Part shown: piece after piece, positions 1 to 5,856 of the stretch
Layout: each line of letters starts with the position of its first letter
Numbering within the stretch: position 1 is the stretch's first letter
Assembly (NCBI GenBank): GCA_030838025.1
Contig: JAUTXM010000157.1
Span: 1 to 9,972 of the forward strand
Source: Acidimicrobiaceae bacterium
GTDB taxonomy: Bacteria > Actinomycetota > Acidimicrobiia > Acidimicrobiales > Palsa-688
Length of the DNA: 9,972 nucleotides
Direction of reading: 5' to 3'
Made by a program: the position numbers and the translations under genes
The notes under the pieces: generated by a model
Database searches by the model: none
Seen by the model: the letters and a program-made list of their open reading frames with translations, nothing else
What the model was told of the DNA's origin: nothing

Positions 1-482
1 CGACTCCACTCCTGAAAGGTGGACTCCCAGGCACGGAGGGCATCGGCGCACGCCTCGGGGTCTCCGATCAGGGTCTCGGCGCGAGGAAATCGAAACTCCA
101 GCTCGCCGGTGGCGTCACGGACCAAGACGCAACGCTCGAGGTCGGTCACCACGTGGCGGCTGAGGACCTCGACACCACTGTCGCCCTCGTGGGCCAGACG
201 CAGAGCGGTCCGCAGGGCCGCGACCGGGCCTCGCTCAGCGCTTACCGTCGCCGGGTTCAGGTCACCGGCGCGAAAGCGCCGCACTTCGAAGATCGACGCC
301 TCGCCGGGCACCGCCGCCAGGTAGGGGACCACCGCTTCGTCGCCCCACTCGGCTCCGATGACGGCCAGCAATCGAGCCAGTAGTCGGCCCGCCGACGGGT
401 CGTTCGACGCCTCGGGCGCCGTCATGGCGCTGCGGAGGACGAAGTCAGCGAAGGAGACGGTGATGTGCGGGCGGTGAGACAT
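1..482 (-). CDS. Partial CDS, protein of unknown function (paralogue A; N-terminal 160 codons)
   Basis: An open frame runs from ATG at 482-480 to the left edge of the window, so only 160 codons are visible and the C-terminus lies outside. I do not recognise the family. It is clearly homologous to the N-terminal ~160 residues of the 467-residue protein at 4424-5827. Both start with MS and align nearly without gaps. They share DP-x-AGR (residues 28-33), VRR (67-69), AALR/AAFR (88-91), GV followed by R (103-109), ERC (116-118), G-x-LE, DP (141-142) and a closing ALR-W-T-WS pattern. The conservation supports both reality and start. No signal peptide or membrane segment is visible, so it is probably cytoplasmic. 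It lies 118 bp downstream of the surface-protein gene on the same strand, past a strong hairpin. By analogy with its paralogue, the missing part may be a coiled coil (inference). Confidence 0.8.
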   Translation of the reverse strand, partial: MSHRPHITVSFADFVLRSAMTAPEASNDPSAGRLLARLLAVIGAEWGDEAVVPYLAAVPGEASIFEVRRFRAGDLNPATVSAERGPVAALRTALRLAHEGDSGVEVLSRHVVTDLERCVLVRDATGELEFRFPRAETLIGDPEACADALRAWESTFQEWS

Positions 483-499
483 AGGGTGAGTCCCGGCTC

Positions 500-505
500 A
501 GAATA
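500..505 (-). promoter_or_regulatory. Possible -10 element for paralogue A
   Basis: On the minus strand TATTCT (TANNNT type) lies 17 nt before the ATG at 482, giving a very short predicted leader. No convincing -35 is seen; the equivalent position is occupied by the hairpin at 508-537. Suggestive only. Confidence 0.25.
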
Positions 506-507
506 CG

Positions 508-537
508 ACGATCGGGCCGGATGACCGGCCCGATCGT
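508..537 (-). terminator. Perfect 13-bp inverted repeat (terminator or operator)
   Basis: ACGATCGGGCCGG and its exact reverse complement are separated by a 4-nt loop (ATGA). The element sits 63 bp after the stop of the surface-protein gene and 26 bp before the start of paralogue A. It could end the cassette transcript, but no T-run follows on the minus strand. Its position just upstream of a TATTCT element makes an operator palindrome an alternative. Confidence 0.5.
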
Positions 538-600
538 GAAGCGAGTTTTCGACGGCCTGCCCGACGTGGGCCGGCCCCGGTCAGAGAACCGAGCGGTGCC

Positions 601-1575
601 TTAGCCTCGGAACGCTGCGAACAGCTTCCGCCGACCCAGGTACGCCCCTCCGGCAGCCAACGCCAGCACCCCGCCGGCGATCGGCAGGGCCTTGCCGGGC
701 AGCGCCGAGGTGCCGACCACCGCGGCGTTCGGTCCGCAGGTGACCGTTCCCACGGTGATGTGCACGCCCTCATTGGCGATGCCCAGACCCAACAGGGCCA
801 GCAGGGCTGGGCCAAGGATCGGAACGTTGTTGATTGCGGTAAGGCCACCGCTGAGCACCGTCAGGTCGAGCGCCGTGACGGTCAAGGTACCGGCAACGGT
901 CGTTTGCTTGTTCAAGACCAGCGTGAGGATGTGAAGCGTGCCCAAGGCCAGATCGACCGTGGTGTTGGGTCCCGGGTTGACGGGCAGGGTGCCGGCACCG
1001 GTCACGGCGCCAAGGCCCAGGCCGCCCAGAAGGGTGAGGATGTTGGCGGCACCGCCCAGGCCCGCGCTGACCAGCGTGGAACCTCCGCTGGCGCCGCTCG
1101 GTGTGGCGGTGCACGTCGAGAAGATCGCCTGGGCCGTGACCAGCGAGCCGACCAGGACCACCCCGGCGCTCGTTCCTGCGCTCACTCCCGTGCAGGGTCC
1201 CGCAGGTCCGACTTGGATGGCACCGCCGCCGGGACCGGTCGCACCGGCGCAAGCGGCCGACGTGCTGGTCGGCGTGGCGCTGCTCGTCTGCACCACGACG
1301 GAGGCGGAAAGAAGCGAGCCGCTGTTGGATGCCGGACCACCAGCGGTGCACCCCGCCCCGCCCGAACTCGTTTGCGTCCCCGGAGCGGCAACCGAGCCGT
1401 CGTTGGTGGACGAGCACGTTCCCGTCGTCAGGAGGTTGCCCCCGATCGCATTGGCGGTCGCCTGGGAGGCGGTTACCGCCGCCAGCGCCTGGCTGGAGGT
1501 CAGCATGACCGCGACAACGACAAAGAAGAGCGCGGTGGCCGATGACTTCAGCGTGCTCTGAACTGTCCGATTCAT
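601..1575 (-). CDS. Secreted surface protein with C-terminal sorting-type signal (candidate exosortase cargo)
   Basis: This 324-residue protein has a signal peptide (basic start, hydrophobic stretch about 15-29, likely cleavage after ALA at 30-32). The body is rich in Ala, Gly, Ser, Thr and Val with six cysteines (54, 76, 109, 128, 155, 280). The C-terminus is tripartite: ALPG at 291-294, a hydrophobic helix about 296-313, then GRRK and a short basic tail. That is the layout of sorted, membrane-processed surface proteins, but there is no PEP motif and no standard LPXTG. The stretch before it (residues 229-283, ending TVTCGPN) recalls actinobacterial choice-of-anchor P proteins; that resemblance is from memory. 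It is the last gene of a run containing an exosortase and a GT2 enzyme. Its ATG overlaps the GT2 stop as ATGA, with a strong AGGAGG upstream. A role as glycosylated or anchored coat protein is inferred. Confidence 0.85.
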   Translation of the reverse strand: MNRTVQSTLKSSATALFFVVVAVMLTSSQALAAVTASQATANAIGGNLLTTGTCSSTNDGSVAAPGTQTSSGGAGCTAGGPASNSGSLLSASVVVQTSSATPTSTSAACAGATGPGGGAIQVGPAGPCTGVSAGTSAGVVLVGSLVTAQAIFSTCTATPSGASGGSTLVSAGLGGAANILTLLGGLGLGAVTGAGTLPVNPGPNTTVDLALGTLHILTLVLNKQTTVAGTLTVTALDLTVLSGGLTAINNVPILGPALLALLGLGIANEGVHITVGTVTCGPNAAVVGTSALPGKALPIAGGVLALAAGGAYLGRRKLFAAFRG

Positions 1576-3344
1576 GCAGTTTCCTCCTGGAGTGGGGTAA
1601 CCATAACGGGAACGACGTCGCGGATCAAAAATCGCGCGCCGAACTGATTCAATTTTTCGTCATTTGGTTCGAACGGGCGCGGCGTCACTCGCAGGCGACC
1701 CGTGAGCAGGGGTGTTGCAGCCGGAGTCGAGGGCGCCGACGGGGCCGCGCAGCGGGTCACCCGAGCCCTCACTTTGGCACCGGGCGCCGATGCGGCTGCG
1801 CCTAGTTGGTTGTGGGACACGATGGCCTTGACCCGAACCGGAGTTGCGGCGACGGGGGTCGGCGTGTGGGAGGGAAGAGCTGGTTCGGGTGTACCGAATC
1901 GGAGGAGGAGGGCCCCGCTGGGCGAGTCGCCCGACCGCGCCGGGGCGGGCGATGGTCTGACGTCGGGCGGCCGCTTCGTCAGACGTCCGATGACCCGTCC
2001 CGAAGCGGCGACCAGATTCGACGGCAGCAGATAGTCCAACCCGCCCTCGGTCCGGCGCACCGTCTTCTCCCACCCCGTCAGCCCCCGAAGGGACCGAAGG
2101 GCGGCCAGCCAGCAGCTGACGAACGCCACGTAGTTGCACAAGACCAGCGCGTGGCCGAGGAGCATGGCCCGCAGCCGGCCCACCGATCGGTCCTGCCGGT
2201 AATAGAGATAGCCGCCGAACAAGCTGGGCCCGAAGCCCAGGAGGTACCAGGCAATCAAGGTGGCGACGCGGACAATGACGCCATTGCCTCCGATCGATGC
2301 CTTGGGCGCGCTGGCCAGGCGCCCCAGGAGCTGCCACAGTCCGATGTGGAAGAGGATCGACCACGGCAGGATGAACACCCACGGAATCAGCAAGTAGGCG
2401 CTCACCTCCAGCACCGACAGGTTGGACATGGCGGCGCTGCCCCAGAGCTTGCGGAGGTGCCCGATGCACGCCATGTGTCCCTGGAACCATCGGGTCCGCT
2501 GCCGGATCAGGGCGGGAAATGTCAGAACTGCCTGCTGGTGCACCGACGCCAGCGGCGTGGTGGTGAGGCGCCATCCACGCTCCATGAGCCGAAGGGCCAG
2601 GTCCAGATCCTCGGTCAGCGCCGTAGACCACGGCGCCGCGCCGAGCTCCGAGAGCGCCGAGAGCCGGGTGAACTGACCATTGCCTCCGAGGCTGACGGTG
2701 CCCAAACGAACCCGACCAAGTTGGGCGGTCGCGGCGAGACCCCAAAACTCGAAGTCCTGCATCGTGGTGAGCAGATTCTCTTCCCGGTTGCTGATACGCA
2801 CACCGAGTTGGGCCCCGCCCACTTTGGGATCGTCGAAGAGCGGAAGGACGTGGCCGAGGGCGCCGTCGGACAGGTCGCCATCGGCATCCATGACGCACAC
2901 CAGCACCTGCGACGGGTCGAGGCCGCGGCCTCGGACATCGGCGACGATGGCGGGCAAGCCGGCGTTGAGCGCGGGCCCTTTGCCTTTTTGGGCGTCGGGC
3001 AACGTGCGGGAGATGAGGAGGGTCCGATCACCTCCGACCGAGCGCACGACTTGCGCGGTGCGATCCTGCGAGGCGTCATCGACGACCACGACCCGTGCCT
3101 CTGGGTTGCTGAGCAGCCGGTTGAGCGTCGACCCGATGACGCCCTCCTCGTTGAGGCACGGGACCAAGAAATAGACATCCGTGGGCCGCGCCAGCGATGC
3201 CAGCCCGCTCGCCCCGTCGGTCGCGGGCGCTTCGCGGCGCAGCCGGCGCCCCTCGATCATCCCGAAGCCGGTCGTGGCGATGAAATAAAACAAGCCGGTC
3301 CCGATGAGGACCAGCGAGAGCACACCGATCAGGATGCTCAGCAT
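1572..3344 (-). CDS. Membrane-bound family 2 glycosyltransferase, processive type, with Pro/Ala-rich C-terminal tail
   Basis: The 590-residue protein has one N-terminal membrane helix (about 3-24) and a cytoplasmic GT-A domain. Visible motifs are VVVDDAS (86-92), DADGD (153-157, the DxD metal and nucleotide-sugar site), GGNGQF (220-225), TEDLD (244-248, catalytic acid region) and QRTRWFQG (282-289, the QxxRW signature of BcsA/chitin synthase-like enzymes). Three or so membrane segments follow between about 308 and 417, then a WEKTxR motif (425-430). Such enzymes polymerise or transfer sugars from UDP- or GDP-sugars at the inner membrane face; the sugar cannot be told. Residues ~458-590 form an unusual Pro/Ala/Ser/Thr-rich, probably disordered tail. 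The ATG at 3344 follows the 54-residue ORF by 18 bp. Its stop overlaps the next start (ATGA). Context suggests a glycan linked to the exosortase-sorted surface protein. Confidence 0.92.
   Translation of the reverse strand: MLSILIGVLSLVLIGTGLFYFIATTGFGMIEGRRLRREAPATDGASGLASLARPTDVYFLVPCLNEEGVIGSTLNRLLSNPEARVVVVDDASQDRTAQVVRSVGGDRTLLISRTLPDAQKGKGPALNAGLPAIVADVRGRGLDPSQVLVCVMDADGDLSDGALGHVLPLFDDPKVGGAQLGVRISNREENLLTTMQDFEFWGLAATAQLGRVRLGTVSLGGNGQFTRLSALSELGAAPWSTALTEDLDLALRLMERGWRLTTTPLASVHQQAVLTFPALIRQRTRWFQGHMACIGHLRKLWGSAAMSNLSVLEVSAYLLIPWVFILPWSILFHIGLWQLLGRLASAPKASIGGNGVIVRVATLIAWYLLGFGPSLFGGYLYYRQDRSVGRLRAMLLGHALVLCNYVAFVSCWLAALRSLRGLTGWEKTVRRTEGGLDYLLPSNLVAASGRVIGRLTKRPPDVRPSPAPARSGDSPSGALLLRFGTPEPALPSHTPTPVAATPVRVKAIVSHNQLGAAASAPGAKVRARVTRCAAPSAPSTPAATPLLTGRLRVTPRPFEPNDEKLNQFGARFLIRDVVPVMVTPLQEETA
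1583..1588 (-). promoter_or_regulatory. Strong Shine-Dalgarno for the surface-protein gene
   Basis: AGGAGG on the minus strand ends 7 nt before the ATG at 1575 and lies inside the last codons of the GT2 gene. It fixes the start of the surface protein and, with the ATGA overlap, points to translational coupling. It is the strongest ribosome site I found in the window. Confidence 0.85.
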
Positions 3345-3362
3345 TTCGACTGCTTGCCGAGC

Positions 3363-3527
3363 TTAAAGCCGCCCCGGGCGCACCATCACGGCGCGCATCA
3401 GCAGTAGGCCCACGATGATCATCACCAAGCCGAGCAGGGCCAGCAGCATGGCCGGGGTTCCGGTCGTCGCGAGCGAGCAAGCGCCGACAGCGCCTCCCGC
3501 AATGGTCGTACAGCCGCCTCCGTACAT
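3363..3527 (-). CDS. 54-residue single-pass membrane peptide with LATTG sorting-like motif
   Basis: This short frame runs from ATG at 3527-3525 to TAA at 3363-3365. It encodes a Gly/Cys-containing N-terminus (Cys 6 and 17), LATTG at residues 19-23, a hydrophobic helix about 26-44, and an Arg-containing tail ending RPGRL. That order matches C-terminal sorting signals. LAxTG is the motif known for class E sortases of high-GC actinobacteria, yet there is no signal peptide and only 18 residues precede the motif. No in-frame ATG, GTG or TTG lies close upstream, and the upstream frame is Arg-rich and does not look coding. The ribosome site is weak (GGA about 7 nt upstream). It lies 18 bp before the GT2 gene on the same strand. 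It may be a small membrane partner, a mini-substrate of the nearby exosortase, or the remnant of a longer sorted protein. Confidence 0.6.
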   Translation of the reverse strand: MYGGGCTTIAGGAVGACSLATTGTPAMLLALLGLVMIIVGLLLMRAVMVRPGRL

Positions 3528-3591
3528 AGGTTCCGACCCGTTCCTTCCCCACAGACGACTTACGGTGCGGTGGAGACTAGCGCGGCGCCGC

Positions 3592-3603
3592 CTCGACGTC
3601 GAG
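3592..3603. repeat. 12-bp perfect palindrome in the leader of the small-peptide gene
   Basis: CTCGACGTCGAG reads the same on both strands. It lies 65 bp upstream of the ATG at 3527, in the 173-bp gap after the exosortase stop. It could be a dimeric regulator site; chance occurrence in GC-rich DNA is possible. Confidence 0.3.
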
Positions 3604-3622
3604 CGATTCGCACCATTCTGAG

Positions 3623-3658
3623 CCCCGCCCAAGACCCCGCCCAAATCCCCGCCTGTGG
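3623..3658. repeat. Three-unit 12-nt tandem repeat
   Basis: Three consecutive units start CCCCGCC with an exact 12-nt period: CCCCGCCCAAGA, CCCCGCCCAAAT, then the diverged CCCCGCCTGTGG. They fill the middle of the noncoding gap between the exosortase stop (3701) and the small-peptide start (3527). On the transcribed minus strand they read as G-rich runs, GGGCGGGG. Regulatory iterons, an RNA structure or simple slippage expansion are all possible. Confidence 0.5.
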
Positions 3659-3700
3659 GCCCGCGCCCGGGCCGCGTGAGGGCCCGCGTCAGAGCTCGGG

Positions 3701-4267
3701 CTAGACCGCCGAGCGCCGCCCGGTGAGCGAGATTCGGAAGAAGAGATACAGCGCGATCAGCATGCTGAACGTCGTCACCAGCGAGCCCGCCAGAATGTGG
3801 GACCAGTCGAATCCCGGTCCGATCCCCCAGTTGTGGGTGGCCCAGGCAATGATCAAAAGACGCAACTGGTTCAGCCAGAACACCACCACCGCTCCGACCA
3901 CCGCCGCGACGACAAGGCGCGTGGCGCTGACCCGGGGGATCAACATCATGAACGCCGCGAGGAGCAGGAAGGGCACCATCAGGAAGATGGCAGTACACGA
4001 GGCCGTGACCTGCAAGCCGACGGTTCGTGAGGCGGAGGTCTCGAAGAAGATGAAGTGTCCCGGCCGGTAGAGGACCGTGTGTCCGGCGCCCAGGCTGACG
4101 ACACCGCCCGAGACCACCAGTTCGGCGGTGCGCAGGGCCCGGTTTCCCAGCACCAGCAAGACGGCACCGAGGAGCATGACCAGCGACAGCGCGACCCTGC
4201 TCGAGCGGCCGGCCCCCGGTCGAATGAGCCGCGCCCCGCGGGCATCGGGCAATGCGGTCTCCGTCAC
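3701..4267 (-). CDS. Exosortase/archaeosortase-family transpeptidase
   Basis: The 188-residue multi-pass membrane protein has hydrophobic segments near 25-42, 93-110, 116-140 and 158-178. It carries the family's three invariant residues in the right order and setting: Cys 91 (TASCTA, at the start of a membrane helix), Arg 136 (in NQLRLL, the usual N-x-x-R) and His 157 (DWSHILAG). These enzymes cut the C-terminal signal of secreted proteins at the membrane and pass the protein to another anchor. The length is near the compact end of the family; there is no EpsI-like extra domain. The start is GTG at 4267: no upstream in-frame start has a ribosome site, and a TATGAT element lies 8 nt before it, so the transcript may be leaderless. 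It is first in the minus-strand cassette, with the likely cargo at its distal end. The subtype cannot be named from sequence alone. Confidence 0.88.
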   Translation of the reverse strand: MTETALPDARGARLIRPGAGRSSRVALSLVMLLGAVLLVLGNRALRTAELVVSGGVVSLGAGHTVLYRPGHFIFFETSASRTVGLQVTASCTAIFLMVPFLLLAAFMMLIPRVSATRLVVAAVVGAVVVFWLNQLRLLIIAWATHNWGIGPGFDWSHILAGSLVTTFSMLIALYLFFRISLTGRRSAV

Positions 4268-4275
4268 CGCCCCGG

Positions 4276-4281
4276 ATCATA
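4276..4281 (-). promoter_or_regulatory. -10 element TATGAT, probable leaderless promoter of the exosortase gene
   Basis: TATGAT on the minus strand differs from TATAAT at one base and stands out in very GC-rich surroundings. It ends 8 nt before the GTG at 4267, which puts the likely transcription start at or next to the start codon. No TTGACA-like -35 is present, common for leaderless actinobacterial genes. No Shine-Dalgarno at usable spacing is seen. Confidence 0.55.
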
Positions 4282-4357
4282 TCGACGCCCGGTGGCGCGC
4301 CCGGGCCCGGCCTGGTCGGCGGCGCCGCCCGGACCGCCGCGGGAAGGGCGCACACGG

Positions 4358-4363
4358 TAGACT
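4358..4363 (+). promoter_or_regulatory. Possible -10 element TAGACT for the coiled-coil gene
   Basis: TAGACT (TANNNT type) lies in the 156-bp divergent gap and would give a leader of about 54 nt before the GTG at 4424. AGGGG at 4410-4414, 9 nt before that GTG, is the likely ribosome site. No clear -35 is seen. The rest of this gap is GC-rich with nothing I can name. Confidence 0.35.
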
Positions 4364-4423
4364 TTCCTTGGTCCCACGACCGACTGGAGTTCCACCACCT
4401 GAGGTCGCTAGGGGTTCTGCAGA

Positions 4424-5827
4424 GTGTCCGATAAGTCCGACGCCGCCAGTTTGAGTTACCTCGACGGGTTGTTGCGCATGGCGGCGACACGGCGGGGCAC
4501 CCCGCCGGACCCCGCAGCAGGAAGGGTGATCGTCCCCCTCCTCGGGATGGCAATTGCACAAGGCGAAGGGGAACTGGTCGCCCGGTTTGTCGCGCCCGAG
4601 CCCGGGCAAGCGGCCACCTACCAGGTACGACGGCCCGGGCCCGACGACCGGGCGGTGGTGTTGTCCGCGGACCTGAACGAGGTGGCCGCCTTTCGAGCGG
4701 CCGTTCGTTTCAGCCGCGATGGCATCGGCGGCGTCACCGTCGTCGGTCGGACCGCTGATGGCGTGGAGCGTTGCGCCCTCGAACGCTCCAGTGACGGTGT
4801 GCTCGAGTACCTCCTCCCCTCAGTCGAGCGCTACCGCGGACCCGACCCCGCGGTGCAGCGAGCCCTTCGACGATGGGACGAGACCCTGCTGCGCTGGAGC
4901 GCCCAAATCGGCCACCCCGGTGTCCCCGTTCGACCGGCCACGGCACCGGCTGGCGGCGATCTGGCCCGCTACGCCGACAAACCCGGCTCGGCCGACGCCG
5001 ACCGCCTCGAGCTGGTCGACCGAGCCGACCGCGTACCCACGGCCGCCGAGATCGCCGATGCGATCCAGTCCTCGCTGATGCAGATGACCGTCGACATCAA
5101 CTTGACCGAGGTCGAGAGCCTGATCCGGCGAACGATCGAGGGCACGTTCGGCGCGATGGGGGCAACCGGGTTGCCTGCCCGCTTGCCCGCGTCGGCGATC
5201 GCCGACCAGGTCACGCTGGCCGACCAAATCGGGACCGTCGTCGCGGAGCGGATGCGAGGGCTGCTCAAGCCCAGCTTGGACGACGCCGCCGACCGAGTGG
5301 CGGCCGTCGTCGCCGATCACCTCGGGCTCCTGCAGCGTCGGGCGCCAACTCAGTCGGGTCACCCGGAGACGGGCGAGGAGGTCCCGCAGCTGCTGATCGA
5401 GCTGGCCGAAACCCAGCGCCAGGTGCTTTCCGCCGTCTCCAGCCAGGTCGGGATCGGGTCGCGGATCGCGGGGTCAGTCGAGCACCTGGACCTTCAGGTA
5501 CAGGAGCTACGCGAGTTCAGCCGGATGACCGCGGGAGCACTGCAGTCCTTGACCGAGCAGGTCGCGGGGCTCGCCCGCCGTTCGGAGGTCGCGGGGGAGC
5601 GCTTGGCGTCGGCCGTGGGCCAGGAGTTGGACACCTTCGCCGATCGGATGAGGCACCAGCTGGTCGCGGGGGAAGCGGCGGCCAAACGGGCCGCTTCGGA
5701 TGGAGCGGTCCCCGAAGCGGTGAGCAGACTCACGTCGCGGGTGGCTCGGAGCGAGGCCCAGATGGAGAAGCTCCTCCAACGGCTGAACGAGGTCGTGGCG
5801 AGCGAGTCCAAACGCCCGTCGCGATGA
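4424..5827 (+). CDS. Coiled-coil protein of unknown function (paralogue B)
   Basis: This 467-residue protein has two parts. Residues 1-160 match the N-terminal domain of the partial gene at 1-482, which supports the GTG start at 4424. A linker (~160-205) follows. Residues ~206-300 and ~318-463 are almost wholly helical, with Leu/Val/Ala spacing and charged residues typical of coiled coils (for example around 325-380 and 430-460), and a short Pro/Gly break near 303-318. No signal peptide, membrane span or enzyme motif is visible, so I infer a cytoplasmic scaffold or structural protein. It is transcribed divergently from the exosortase cassette. The GT-C glycosyltransferase gene begins 29 bp after its stop, so the two are probably co-transcribed. 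The coiled coil may give only superficial similarity to partition or chemoreceptor-like proteins, so no function is assigned. Confidence 0.85.
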   Translation: MSDKSDAASLSYLDGLLRMAATRRGTPPDPAAGRVIVPLLGMAIAQGEGELVARFVAPEPGQAATYQVRRPGPDDRAVVLSADLNEVAAFRAAVRFSRDGIGGVTVVGRTADGVERCALERSSDGVLEYLLPSVERYRGPDPAVQRALRRWDETLLRWSAQIGHPGVPVRPATAPAGGDLARYADKPGSADADRLELVDRADRVPTAAEIADAIQSSLMQMTVDINLTEVESLIRRTIEGTFGAMGATGLPARLPASAIADQVTLADQIGTVVAERMRGLLKPSLDDAADRVAAVVADHLGLLQRRAPTQSGHPETGEEVPQLLIELAETQRQVLSAVSSQVGIGSRIAGSVEHLDLQVQELREFSRMTAGALQSLTEQVAGLARRSEVAGERLASAVGQELDTFADRMRHQLVAGEAAAKRAASDGAVPEAVSRLTSRVARSEAQMEKLLQRLNEVVASESKRPSR

Positions 5828-5856
5828 TCGCTGTTGCATCCGGGACGGGCTGACGC

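Noticed and set aside
601..1575. Interpretation of the surface protein as a sortase-type LPXTG protein
   Set aside because: The C-terminus has ALPG and LPIAG but no LPxTG or LAxTG, no sortase gene is in the window, and an exosortase-family enzyme is present.
1806..3407. A 533-codon open frame on the plus strand, antisense to the GT2 gene
   Set aside because: Its product is rich in Arg, Gly, Pro, Gln and His with no domain-like pattern. It exists because GC-rich DNA has few stops opposite a real gene whose motifs (DADGD, EDLD, QRTRW) are unmistakable.
3528..3700. A riboswitch or small RNA in the 173-bp cassette gap
   Set aside because: I see GC-rich repeats and a palindrome but no conserved riboswitch core or clear terminator that would justify an RNA call.
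3363..4559. A 398-codon minus-strand frame spanning the exosortase gene and the small peptide
   Set aside because: Only its last 54 codons look like protein. The rest is an Arg/Pro/Gly-rich shadow of the exosortase in a different phase.
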